Assembly: GCA_963556495.2 (NCBI GenBank)
Contig: OY747712.1
Coordinates: forward strand, 53,273,069-53,337,068
Source: Valencia hispanica
Lineage: Eukaryota > Chordata > Actinopteri > Cyprinodontiformes > Valenciidae
Direction of reading: 5' to 3'
DNA length: 64,000 nt
The notes beneath the pieces are model-generated. The model ran no database searches, was not told the origin of the DNA, and was given only the letters and a program-made list of their open reading frames with translations. This document shows, one piece after another, positions 44,701-56,235 of the stretch. Both the position numbers and the translations under genes were made by a program. The stretch's first letter is position 1; every line of letters begins with the position of its first letter.

Positions 44701-45406
44701 GGCACGTTCACACCAGTCAGTGCGTTCAGGCGTCAAATTGCTCAAACGGACGAAAGTCTACGCTTTAAAATTAAAACCCAGCTGCTTGCACACTTTGTAC
44801 TCTGCGTCGGGGCATCAGCGCATCACGTCATTACGTCAGCGTGCGGGCCTGGATTTGTCTGTTGCTAGTTGTTTACAACATGGCGGATCATGTCGACTGG
44901 CTTGGGTTTATTTAATTAATGAAGCCACACAAGCCAGACAACGTCTTCTAAACACATAAGAAAGTTAAAAGAAAAATATTTAACTGCTTACCTGGCACTC
45001 AAATATCCTCCGATCTCTTCCTGTCTTTGTAAAAAGACGAAGACGGGTCATACAATTTACGAACATTACACACAGCGACGGTTAGTTCATCCTCCATCTT
45101 GAATGAAAAACTTGCCGATCCACTCATGGAAGGAGTAACTACGTCAGTCCAAAGACTCGCTCTGATTGGTTGACGCCCCGCGTTTGCTGCCCGAAAGTTC
45201 AGTTTTCCCAACTTCACGCAGCAGCTGCTCCGATGGTCCGTCAGCGCATCCGGGCAGCAGCCCGGTGGACGCGCTGATGCCAGCTGCGCTGATGCGCGCG
45301 ACTTGCTGCGGGGCAGCTTGGGGCCCACTAGATGCGTAGATACCATAGACTTGCATGTAATCCAGCTGCCCTGCTGCCTGGACGCGCTGACCGGTGTGAA
45401 CGTGCC
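44701..45406. mobile_element. Harbinger-type non-autonomous element retaining a MADF-like exon
   Basis: The ends are GGCACGTTCACACCAGTCAG and, read inward from the right, GGCACGTTCACACCGGTCAG. Total 706 bp. It includes a minus-strand ATG-started frame that resembles a MADF domain (45097 to 45002) and, on the plus strand, a short ATG frame at 44880 (MADHVDWLGF). The paired short first-exon-like frames suggest derivation from a two-gene PIF/Harbinger element whose middle was deleted. Confidence 0.65.
44992..45097 (-). pseudogene. MADF-like first exon of a Harbinger accessory protein
   Basis: On the minus strand the frame starts MEDELTVAVCNVRKLYDPSS and continues SFYKDRKRSEDI before a TGA, followed 9 bases on by CCAG|GTAAGC, a good splice donor. 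The L..V....LYD....YKD spacing is that of MADF/SANT-like DNA-binding proteins encoded by PIF/Harbinger elements. The TGA falls where the domain would normally have tryptophan, a simple nonsense change. Confidence 0.55.
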
Positions 45407-45554
45407 ATAAGAGTGGAATGCTGCACTGTGTTAGAGCTGTCCTTGGTTCTGAACACCACTGTCCCACACAGACCTTGTGCCCTCTGATGGTGCTCTCCAT
45501 GGTCCTGCAGGTGACTGTGCTGCGTTATGATGGACTGTTTCCTTCTGGCCACCA

Positions 45555-45680
<126 letters not shown>

Positions 45681-46693
45681 ACCTTAAAGGTGGGGTGATT
45701 TCAGTATTCTTTGTTTATGTATGAAACATTTTTGCCAGACAGAAAACTAGGTTGTAACACAGTTATTTGTTCTTGTTTGGAAGAAGAGTCCTAAAGGTGA
45801 CATTGTCTCTTGAGATAGGGAATGGGAAATTTAATCTGAAGTTGTATCCAGACTAGAAAATTGTTCCAAAATATCTGAGTCTTTGTGCATTTGAAGAATA
45901 TGTGATCTGTTGACTCCACATTGTTCCCACAAAAGCTACATGTGTTATCATGAATATTAAAGTGTTTTACCAGCAGTTCCTTAGAAGGATAGACATCGTT
46001 TAAGATTTTAAAATGTGTCTCTTTGACTTTTGGCTGAATAGGGAGTTTTAAATATAGTGTCCTTAGTTTATCAATTGATTTTTTTATTTTATTTGTGAAT
46101 TATGTTGTTTTTGTTTATTTTACAAGGGTATAGTTTATCAGTAAAACATTGTCTAATAAATTAATTTGAACACTTTTTGTCGAAGAGGTATATATGTTGG
46201 ATAGAAATGGAGCCTTGCGCTGGATTTATAGGTTGGTGTTCAATAATATTTCTGGATTTAAAGATGAATTCTTTTGGAAGTGCATTCAATAATCTTGAGA
46301 AATCAGATTTCATAGGTTGAATTTATAATTTAGACAGAAATCTTTATAATTTAGCAGTTCACCATTATTTTTCATCAAGTGCATAATAGACCAAATATTT
46401 TTAGTCATCCATTCTGCATTAAAAAAGTGACTTTTTTCTATATAAAATATACCTATTGTTCCAAATTATAGTAGAGTGAGGGGAATAATTATGAACATAT
46501 AATAGTTTCCAATACATTTATACTTGACTGTGGAACTCTGACAATTTCGTAGGTAATTTATTTATACCAAAATCAGATAAAAGAAAGATTTTTTTAGACC
46601 ACCTATTTTGTTAAATACAAAATTTGTGACAGAAAACCAAAAAGCATTAGAATTTTTTAACCAGAATTTTAACCAAATAATTTTGAGTGCTCC
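45681..46693 (-). pseudogene. L1-like ORF2 C-terminal cysteine-rich region
   Basis: The reverse strand around 46080-45840 reads KLRTLYLKLPIQPKVKETHF, KILNDVYPSKELLVKHFNIH and DNTCSFCGNNVESTDHIFFK-C, a Cx2C...HxxxxC zinc-knuckle-like motif typical of L1 ORF2 C-termini. Confidence 0.75.
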
Positions 46694-47206
46694 ATTCAAT
46701 TCAATTCAATTCAGTTTATTTATTATAGCGCCAATTCACAACAGATGTCATCTCAAGGCACTTAACAAGAAGTCATTTCAATACATTTATACAAACATTC
46801 CAATCAGTTAAAAAGTTTCCTATTTAAGGAATCCCAGCAGATTGCGTCAGTCATTGGCGTGAGGTTGGGCCCCGTTGATGCAGACTTTCCAACCACAGCA
46901 ATCCTTCAGCAATCCCTCATACTGAGCAAGCATGTAGCGACGGTCGAGAGGAAAAACTCCCCTTTAACAGGAAGAAACCTCCAACAGAACCAGGCTCAGT
47001 AGGAGCAGCCATCTGCCACGACCGTCTGGGGGTTTGAGAAGACAGAGCAGAAACACAGAAGGAACAGAAGATCCGATATAAGAGAACTTTCTATGTTACA
47101 GAAAGTAAAAAGTTAATAACAGGACACAGTGGATGTTCAGTTACTGGGAGGATCATCCCAGTCGATGCCCCCCGTCCAACAGGGCATTGCAGCCAAGCAG
47201 GATACC
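46694..47206 (-). mobile_element. L2-B 3' tail in the L1-like element
   Basis: Reverse complement of the L2-B 3' end, from GGTATCCTGCTTGGCTGCAA to the (TTGAA)n-like tail. Flanked on both sides by L1-like ORF2 sequence. Confidence 0.88.
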
Positions 47207-49378
47207 ATTAAGACAGTTAAAATCTTTTACTTTTAAGCCACCGTCTTTTATTTCTTTGACCATTTGATCTTTTAATATAGTGTGGCTTGTTCCCCCAAAT
47301 AAAGTTGAAATTGATGGTATTAATATTTTTATTCGGTTGTTCGAGAATGCAGTACTACAAGTTGGATAAATTAGCCAAGATAGACTTTCCATTTTCATCA
47401 AGTAAATACCTCCTAATATGGAGAGATTCCTCCAAAGCCAACTGTTTAATTTGGGTTTAATTTCATGAAGTTTATTTGTAATGTTCATCATGAGATTAAA
47501 CTTTTGGTCTTTGGAAATATAGGTTCCCAGATATTAAATTTTTGAACTGATGGCAATATTACTAATTTCTTTTAGAGTAGAGTCATGAATGGCCAAGAGT
47601 TCACATTTTTTTGTTTTTAACTTAAGCCCAGAGGCTGCAGAAAAGAGTTTTATTTGATCAATCGCAATAGGAACTTGTTTATGATTCTTCAGGCATAGCA
47701 TAGAGTCATCTGCTAATTGACTTATAATTAGCTCTTTGCCAAGGACATCTAATTTCTCTTGATCCCCACAATTTTTTAAATAAATTGCTAACATTTCACT
47801 TACTAATATGAAAAGGCAAGGTGAAACTGGACAACCATGCGGAATGCCAACAGATATTGAACCACCCAGTGGTTCCTTTGGGTAATAAAACATCATCATC
47901 ATCTTTAGTCATGTCCCTATATTCAATAATTTCCGTTACTAATTGTATGTTGTTGTGGATAGACCTTCCTTTTAAAAACCAGATTGTGTTTCCGAAACAA
48001 TATTTGAGATTCCAAACTGAAGACGCATCTTGAAAGACGAGGGGCATCGACTGGGATGATCCTCCCAGTAACTGAACATCCACTGTGTCCTGTTATCAAC
48101 TTTTTACTTTCTGTAACATAGAAAGTTCTCTTATATCAGATCTTCTGTTCCTTCTGTGTTTCTGCTCTGTCTTCTCAAACCCCCAGACGGTCCTACTGAG
48201 CCTGGTTCTGTTGGAGGTTTCTTCCTGTTAAAGGGGAGTTTTCCTCTCCACCGTCGCTACATGCTTGCTCAGTATGAGGGATTGCTGAAGGATTGCTGTG
48301 GTTGGAAAGTCTGCATCAACGGGGCCCAACCTCACACCAATGACTGACGCAATCTGCTGGGATTCCTTAAATAGGAAACTTTTTAACTGATTGGAATGTT
48401 TGTATAAATGTATTGAAATGACTTCTTGTTAAGTGCCTTGAGATGACATCTGTTGTGAATCGGCGCTATAGAAATAAACTGAATTGAATTGAAAGTATAA
48501 ATTAGAAGTTTATAATCTGTATTTCTTTGAGTAATTGGCCATCTATTTTCCATAATTCTCGGGTCTTTATCTGCTTTTGGAATTGAAATTATCACTCCTT
48601 GACGCATATTAAGAGGGAGATTGCAAGATTCAAAAATCTCTGAGAAAATATCAAAAAGTAGTTATTTTATGTCTACCCAGAAATAATGGTAGAAGTTTGC
48701 TGTGAGGCCATCTGGACCTGGAGCTTTGTTCAGAGATAATCGCTTCACTGCTTTATTTAACTCGGATCTTGTTATATTATCATCGGATATGCGTCTAAAA
48801 CTGTCATTTATTTTTGGAATATGCATTCTAATACTGTTCAGAAAGTTATTATAATCTCGTTCAGAGAATTTGGAAGAGTATAACTTCCTTTGAGATTAAA
48901 ATGTAATCCGTAATTTCTATTGTTTGTTAATATAGATTTTATACTGTTCCGTTGTTGCCTCCTTTTTCCAAAATTACAAAACTAGGCTATGCAGAATTTT
49001 TTTCGCCCTCTTCAATCCACTTTGCCCTTGATTTAATAAATGCTCCTTTTGATTTCTGAATATACATTTCATCCAAGGTTGTTTGGAGATTTTGTCATTT
49101 TTGCTTTTTTTCTTCGGTAGGGTTAGATTTGTTGCAGTAAAAGTTCAGCTGTTTGACAAGATCAAGTTCTCTCTCTCTCTCAAGATTTTCTAAGAATGTT
49201 TTTACCAAGTATGATCGAAATACTTCTAATTTTATATTTAAAAAATTCCCCTTATCGCACTGGGGTTTCTAGTTCTAATAGATTTATTACATCTGAAAGA
49301 ATAGCTTTTATATTATTACAGTAAGTTTCATTATTTTAATAGGCTGCAGTTAAGTTACCAATATTTAGAAGTCCCTTG
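47207..49378 (-). pseudogene. L1-like ORF2 reverse transcriptase, interrupted
   Basis: Pieces in minus-strand order are KAPGPDGLTANFYHYF (about 48720), RQGVIISIPKADKDPRIMEN (about 48600-48545), FLKGRSIHNNIQLVTEIIEY (about 47980-47930), SVGIPHGCPVSPCLFILVSE and the catalytic box LADDSMLC (about 47725). After it come SGLKLKTKKCELLAI and a NINNKLHEIKPKLNSWLWRN-like stretch. An L2 tail interrupts it at 48041-48493. Confidence 0.75.
48041..48493 (+). mobile_element. L2-B 3' tail in the L1-like element
   Basis: Sense-strand copy of the L2-B 3' end (GGGGCATCGACTGGGATGAT to CTGAATTGAATTGAA). It lacks a segment near 48190 present in the other copies (the GTGGCAGATGGCCGC part), a small deletion. Confidence 0.88.
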
Positions 49379-49379
49379 T

Positions 49380-49829
49380 GTGGAGACACCATTGACCATA
49401 GTCAAATGTTTGCCAGGGGCCAGAACGGGCGACATCAAATCCTACCTGAAACTGCTGGCCAAAGATAAGCGTAAATACAGTAAGATTGTTATTCACGCTG
49501 GCGGTAATGACACCCGGTTACGCCAATCGGAGGTCACTAAAATTAGTGTTGCTTCGGTGTGTAAGTTTGCCAAAACAATGTCAGACTCGGTAATCTTTTC
49601 TGGTCCCCTGCCTGATCGGACCAGTGACGACATGTTTAGCCGCATGCTGTCATTCCATCAATGGTTGTCTAGGTGGTGTCCTGCAAACGATGTGGGCTAC
49701 ATTGATAACTGGAGAACATTTTGGGGAAAACCTGGTCTGATCCGGAGAGACGGCATCCATCCCACTTTGGATGGAGCAGCTCTTCTTTCTAGGAATATGG
49801 CCGAATTTATTAGTCCTCCAAAACACTGA
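49380..49829 (+). pseudogene. L2-B ORF1, SGNH/GDSL-esterase-like domain, N-terminus missing
   Basis: 149 residues with [12 protein letters not shown] (block III, GxND), [34 protein letters not shown] and [17 protein letters not shown] (block V, DxxH). The block-I GDS serine region is absent because the copy begins inside ORF1. The fold is that of hydrolases on acyl esters; in CR1/L2 LINEs it is the conserved ORF1 domain. It starts at the first ATG after the L1 junction, so the true start is lost. Confidence 0.8.
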
Positions 49830-49922
49830 CAACCCAGGGTCCAGACCAGGAAGCAGAGTCGTAGTTTAACCCACCTCTCTGCTGCTTCTGTACTGTTACC
49901 CACCCATTACCCTATAGAAACA

Positions 49923-52900
49923 GTGTCTTGCCCATGGCCAAAATTAAATGGATTAAAAGTTAAGCCAACAAAAGCAAATTATGGAAATCTCATAAAAATA
50001 AATACAACTTTGACTGAACAGAAAAATAAAACTATTAAATGTGGTTTATTAAACATAAGATCTCTCTCCTCAAAGACTTTGTTAGTAAATGACTTGATTT
50101 GTGATAATCCCATTGATTTGCTTTGTCTCACAGAAACCTGGTTGCATCAGGAGGATTATGTCAGTATAAATGAGTCAACTCCTTCCAGTCATTTAAATTT
50201 TCACATTCCTAGAAATACTGGGCGAGGAGGAGGAGTTGCAGCCATTTTCCGTTCTGATTTACTAATTAGTCCCAGACCAATTGATAGCTACAGTTCTTTT
50301 GAACATCTAACCCTTAATTTTCCTCAGCCAAGTTGCAAAACATTAAGACCATTTTTGTTTGTGGTTTTGTATCGTCCACCAGGCCCTTACTCTCAATTCT
50401 TGGATAAGATCTCACATTTTTTATCTGATTTAGTATTAAATACTGATAGGGTTTTTATAGTGGGGGACTTTAATATTCATGTGGATACTGAAAGTGATAG
50501 CCTAAATGCAGCCTTTAGTGCTATTTTAGACTCAATTGGCTTTACTCAAAAAGCACAGGGATCGACCCATTCAGGTAAACACACTTTGGACCTTGTACTG
50601 ACATACGGTATTGAGTGTGAGGAAATAACAGTCCACCCACATAACCCGGTCCTGTCTGACCACTTCTTAATAACTTTTGAATTTACTTTAACTGACCATT
50701 TTAAATCTGAAAGAAAATTTCATTATAGTAGAGCTTTATCAGACAATGCTGTAACAATTTTTAAAGAATCTGTTCCATTCTTACTTTCCTTAGTGTCTCA
50801 GGGTAACACAGTGGATGGCAGCAATTCTATCTCTAACCCTTCAGAAATTGATGATCTGGTTCACAGCATTACGTCCTCATTGCGTTTGGCATTAGATAGT
50901 GTAGCCCCCTTAAAAAAGAAAGTGGCTAGCCATAGGAAGCTGACTCCTTGGTTCAACGCAGAGTTGCATACTTTAAAGCAGAATACTAGGAAGTTGGAGA
51001 GAAAATGGCGCTCTACACACCTAGAGGATTCCTATTTAATCAGGAATAACAGTCTATTGCCGTATAAAAAGACCCTTCGACAAGCTAGAACAGCATATTT
51101 TTCATCATTAATAGAGGCGAATAAAAACAATCCTAGGTTTCTTTTTAGTACAGTTGCCAAACTTACACAGAGTCATAGCTCTGTTGAGCCAACTATTCCC
51201 CCAGCTCTTAGCAGTGATGATTTTATGGGATTCTTCGTAAATAAAATCAGTTCTATTAAAAATAAAATCATTGGCATCCTCCCAAACATGATTACTTCTT
51301 CCTCAGTAAATGAGGCAGTATCGGAAAGAACTGTAGATCCTCAGTTGTGCTTAGGCTGTTTTGATTCAGTCGAGCTTTCGGAATTATCAAAAATATTAGC
51401 CTCATCTTAACCTTCAACTTGTATGTTGGACCCAATTCCAACCAAATTATTTAAAGAAGTGTTCCATTTGGTTCCTGGCCCCATTTTGGATATGATGAAT
51501 CTATCCTTAGTAAACGGATACGTACCACAAGAATTTAAAATAGCTGTAATTAAACCTTTACTCAAGAAACCTTCCCTTGATCAAGAGGACTTGGTGAATT
51601 ACAGACCTATATCTAACCTTCCTTTCTTATCCAAAGTCCTTGAGAAAATTGTTGCTAATCAAGTCTGTGAGCATTTAAACAATAACGAGCTGTTTGAAGA
51701 GTTTCAGTCAGGTTTTAGAGCTCATCATAGCACTGAAACAGCACTGGTGAAGGTTACTAATGATATTCTCATGGCCTCAGATAATGGACTTGTGTCTGTT
51801 CTGGTTTTGTTAGATCTCAGTGCTGCTTTTGACACAGTCGATCATAATATTCTCTTAGAAAGGCTTGAACATGTTGCAGGGATCAAAGGAACAGCACTAG
51901 GCTGGTTTAAATCATATTTGTCTGATAGATTCCAGTTTGTTCATCTAAATGATAAATCTTCTTCACTCTCAGGGGTTACTTGTGGAGTTCCACAGGGTTC
52001 TGTGCTTGGACCAATTCTGTTCACCATATATATGCTCCCAATTGGTAGAATCATTAGACAGCATGGGATAAATTTCCACAGCTATGCAGATGATACACAA
52101 CTATATTTATCCATAAATCCTGATGAACCCAGTCATTTAGGTAGATTACAGGCATGTCTGGAAGACATAAAAACATGGATGACCCTAAACTTTTTGCTTT
52201 TAAATTCTGACAAAACAGAAGTTGCTGTCTTTGGACCAGAAGTTCTTAAACAGAAACTGACTAGTCAATCACTTCATCTGGATGGCCTTAAATTGGCCCC
52301 CAGTAATAACGTAAAGAACCTCGGCGTTATTTTTGACCGAGACTTGACATTTAAATCCCATATTAAACAGGTTTCTAGGATTTCTTTCTTTCACCTCCGG
52401 AATATTGCTAAAATTAGAAACATCCTGTCCAGGAGTGATGCTGAGAAACTAGTCCGTGCATTTGTTACCTCAAGGCTGGACTACTGTAATTCTTTACTAT
52501 CAGGTAGTCCACAAAATGCCCTTAAAGGCCTTCAGTTGATCCAAAATGCGGCAGCAAGAGTTTTGATGAATATTAAAAAGAGAGATCACATTTCTCCTGT
52601 TTTAGCTTCCCTTCATTGGCTCCCTGTTAAATCCAGAATATAATTTAAGATCCTTCTTCTTACATACAAAGCCCTTAATAATCAAGCTCCATCATACATC
52701 AGAGATCTAATTGTTCCTTATGTTCCTAACAGAGCCCTTCGCTCTCAGACTGCAGGTTTACTTGTAGTTCCTAGGATTTCTAAAAGTAGAATGGGAGGCA
52801 GATCTTTTAGTTTTCAGGCTCCTCTCCTGTGGAACCAGCTCCCAGCTTTAGTCCGTGAGGCAGACACTCTGTTTACCTTTTAAGGCCAGGCTTAAAACTT

Positions 52901-52926
52901 TCCTTTTTGATAAAGCTTATAGTTAG
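49923..52926 (+). pseudogene. L2-B ORF2, endonuclease and reverse transcriptase
   Basis: Residues 1-495 (to the stop at 51408-51410) carry the endonuclease: [69 protein letters not shown]. The same frame resumes with DPIPTKLFKEVFH, YRPISNLPFLSKVLEKIV, FQSGFRAHHSTETALVKV, LLDLSAAFDTVDH, GVPQGSVLGPILFTIYML and HSYADDTQLYL (catalytic YADD intact). A G-to-T nonsense change at 52641 (SRI-stop-FKIL; Glu in the copy at 56660) and one extra base near 52876 break the end. Family L2/Maui; the length is normal. Confidence 0.9.
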
Positions 52927-53640
52927 AGTGGCTAAGGTCATCCTGAGCTATCTCTGTAGTTATGCTGCTATAGGCTTAGACGGCTGGAGGACAGACTTAC
53001 CAATTTTCTTCACTCTGCTACTTCCTTTTCTCCTACTACTCTCCAGTTGTATTACAGTACATTCTGTTATTTCGACTATTAACTTTGTGTTCTCTCAGTG
53101 TTTTTCTCTCCATAGAAGATATACCTGGTCTGGTATCCTGCTTGGCTGCAATGCCCTGTTGGACGGGGGGCATCAACTGGGATGATCCCCCCAGTAACTG
53201 AACATCCACTGTGTCCTGTTATCAACTTTTTACTTCCTGTAACAAAGAAAGTTCTTATATCAGATCTTCTGTTCCTTCTGTGTCTCTGCTCTGTCTTCTC
53301 AAACCCCCAGACGGTTGTGGCAGATGGCCGCTGCTACTGAGCCTGGTTCTGTTGGAGGTTTCTTCCTGTTAAAGGGGAGTTTTTCCTCTCCACCGTCGCT
53401 ACATGCTTGCTCTGTATGAGGGATTGCTGAAGGATTGCTGTGGTTGGAAAGTCTGCATCAACGGGGCGCAACCTCACGCCAATGACTGACGCAATCTGCT
53501 GGGATTCCTTAAATAGGAAACTTTTTAACTGATTGGAATGTTTGTATAAATGTATTGAAATGACTTCTTGTTAAGTGCCTTGAGATGACATCTGTTGTGA
53601 ATTGGCGCTATATAAATAAACTGAATTGAATTGAATTTAA

Positions 53641-54241
53641 TTGAATCTTGCGGTTTTAATTGTAGATAAATAAGACATTTATCTGTCAGAGGTGCAGCAG
53701 AGATATCAGCATAGATTTCATGAGATAGTAAATCATTTGCCACGAGCCAGTAGTCAATTCTAGATTTATAATTCGTATAAAACCATGTAAATTTAATCGT
53801 ATCAGGGATGAGATAACGCCAAACATCCACTAAATTTTGTTCATAACAGAAAGTATTAAATATTGTATTTGGATGACTAGAGGAATATTTATAGGGCCAT
53901 TTATCCCAAAAAAATCATCATTGTCAATGGTAATAACGACAATTAACTAGTGACCGTATTGATCTTTGTGTTGAGTTATAACTTGTTCCTGAAAGTTTTT
54001 GAGTTTCAGCAGCGACCCCTGCTGATCTTGAACTGCCATGGCAATAATAAGCTCCACCCCCACCCCCCCTTTCTTTAGACCAGAAAGTGCTGTCCTCAGG
54101 CTTACAATGAGTTTCTTGTAATAGAATTATATTAGCATTTTTCCCTTTACAGAACAAGAAAAAACCCTTCCTTTTTGTTATGTCTCTTAAACCCCTTGCA
54201 TTGATAGAAATCAGAATTAAGTTGCTTTTCAACAAGAACAT
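53641..54241 (-). pseudogene. L1-like ORF2 endonuclease domain
   Basis: The frame from 54241 reads LISINARGLRDITKRKGFF, then KNANIILLQETHC, the N-terminal blocks of the L1 apurinic endonuclease (N and E catalytic residues), and after a low-complexity insertion CHGSSRSAGVA. The C-terminal part lies at 53830-53641: FTWFYTNYKSRIDYWLVAND and SAAPLTDKCLIY, where the usual SDH block reads TDK. The middle is deleted. Confidence 0.75.
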
Positions 54242-54807
54242 ATAAAACTAATAACAATGATAATATAAAAAAATAGAAATAAAAATAATAAAAATGTTTG
54301 GGTGTGTTACCTTAGAAGAATGTAACAAGTAACAGAACCTTGAGATCAAGATGAACATTTTAACTCACGATTAGGGTTTCAAGACCCAAACCAGTGCTAA
54401 TTAAGGAGTCATTTTCTGTCCATTGACCTATGCGTGTCGCCCTTTGTAGATCGCCTTCATCCCCACCTTATGTGCCTGCTCCACTTTTGGGCATAAGGCA
54501 AGCCGTGCTTCTCTCTCTTCCTTGGTGAGGTCCTCTACTAATTTGATGTTAAGGTCCCTGCAGATCGGGTGGCCCTTGGTGGCGCGCCAGAGTTCCTCCT
54601 TGTAGGTTCTCAGTGAGAGTTTCAGGATGATCTGTTGGGGCTATTGAAGGTGGTACCAAGACGGAGTACAGTATCAAGGATTAGGTCTATCTTTTCATTC
54701 CAGTGTGGCAGAATCTTTATGATGATGTCAGCTCCTTTTTTCCGTGTCTTCATCTCTTTCTTCTTTCAGACCGTTGAGGCGTAGATTCCAACGCCTTTTG
54801 TATGACT

Positions 54808-55230
54808 CTAGATCTTACGCTTTTTTTCTACGTTTAGAAGTTTGGCTGTCAGATCTTTGTTTGTAGCTTTCAAGAATTTGATCTTCTCTGTCATTTCTTG
54901 GTTCTTTTCTTTCAGATCTTTGAATTCGCTGCTGTTAAATTCGACTGCTCTAACAAGGTTGACAATGGCGAGCGGATTTTCTTTTAAGTCACCACGGAAC
55001 TCTTCAAACGATTTCTTTAGGCTTTCAACCGCAGCCAATATGACGCTTGTTTCTGCGCTCATTGTGGGCTCTTCATTTCCTCTTAGCTTTTTCATGGGCA
55101 CGGTAACTTTACCTGGAGATGATAAGAGATTCTTGATCCCCTTCAGGTTGGTCTCCATAGTTTCTTGACTGGCGTAGTCATGAGGAAGTAAGGCTTTCAT
55201 CATTTTGCTGTTAGCTTTGCTGTTAGCCAT
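54808..55230 (-). pseudogene. L1-like ORF1 (coiled-coil RNA-binding protein)
   Basis: A 140-residue frame starts MANSKANSKMMKALLPHDYA. From about residue 65 to the end it is a heptad-rich coiled coil (ILAAVESLKKSFEEFRGDLK; FKDLKEKNQEMTEKIKFLKA; KDLTAKLLNVEKK). This is the usual start of L1 ORF1 before the RRM-like domain, which continues in decayed form to about 54430. Confidence 0.7.
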
Positions 55231-55540
55231 CTTGTAGTATACACCTTTTTAGCACACTCCACATTCCTGTTTGTTCTAGTAGTAGTATACCAAATTTTGA
55301 ATCGTTTTTCATTTTAGAAACAGGATTTAAGTAATTTTGCACGTTGTTTAAGAATGTAGCTGTTTGTATTTCAGGGTTTGCTACTCAGAGCTCCTTATAG
55401 CTCGACCGACCGCTCTGCCATCTTGCCCCATTTATGCCCTGTTTCATGACAACTAGTGTAGCAGCTACCAAAACCAGGCATGTAACATGTAGCATAGGCT
55501 AACGGATGTATCCGGGCTGGCTGACAGTTCAGCCGAAGTA

Positions 55541-56225
55541 CGTAATTACAGTTATGATACAGATAGCAACTACTTACTTGTTTCTAGGAAGATTGCAGTT
55601 CTACCTATCCAAAATGCAAATAGTACTAGTTAAAATGTATTTTTGGATATCCAAAATTAAATTACAGATAGCAAGAATAGTATTTTAATTTTCTTCTATC
55701 CAAAATAAGAGTTTGTAGTAGTAACAATTGAATTTTAGCTATCTGAAATTAAAATTCCTCCTTGTAAGAATTAACTTTCTCCTATCCACTATGTTCATTC
55801 AAGATAAGAAGAATGTATTTGTGGATAGGAGCATCTGCCAACCCCATACACATGAATGGGAAATGTGACGTTATTTGTTCTAGGAATAAATACATTTTGA
55901 ATAGGCGAAATGTTCTTTTGTACTAGGACAAATTGATTTATGGATATCTGGAATGTTAATTTTTACTGAAGTACTGATTTAAAGATATCTGGAATACAAA
56001 TCCAGTTTACCTATTAAATGCTAAAACGGCTACCTTAAGAATTTAGAGATATCTCAAACTTAATTCTTACTAGTACAATTGTAATTATGAATATCCTAAA
56101 ATACAGTTTCTGTTACTAACAATACAGTTATTGATATCATTAATTTAAATTTTGAATAGGAAGAATGTATTTGTACTAGGATAAATTATATTATTGCTAT
56201 CTAAAATAGGAATTATGGATAGATA
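55541..56225. repeat. AT-rich palindromic dispersed repeat, copy 2, inverted
   Basis: Inverted relative to 27290-27790 and about 200 bp longer on its right. It contains GATATCCAAAA, TACTAGTTAAAATG, CTATCCACTATGTTCATTC, GATATCTGGAATG and repeated ATTCTTACTAGTACAATT-like units. No coding frame. The L2 copy at 56236 begins just inside its right end. Confidence 0.75.
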
Positions 56226-56235
56226 GATATAAACA

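Larger units (their letters stand above)
49379..53646 (+). mobile_element. L2-B LINE (Maui-like), nearly full ORF2
   Basis: 4.27 kb on the plus strand: an SGNH-type ORF1 C-terminal part (49380-49829), ORF2 (49923-52926) and a 700-bp 3' UTR ending in AATTGAATTGAATTTAATTG. It is 5'-truncated within ORF1. ORF2 is intact except for two nonsense changes and one frameshift at its very end. Five further copies of its 3' end lie in the window. Confidence 0.92.
45681..55430 (-). mobile_element. L1/Tx1-like LINE with three nested L2 copies
   Basis: On the minus strand the order is a 5' end near 55430, a coiled-coil ORF1 (55230-54808), ORF2 endonuclease (54241-53641), ORF2 middle and RT (49378-48494, 48040-47207) and a cysteine-rich C-terminus (46693-45681). 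Insertions at 49379-53646, 48041-48493 and 46694-47206 are L2 copies. Without them the element would be about 4.5 kb. Stops and frameshifts are frequent, so it is an old copy. Confidence 0.8.
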
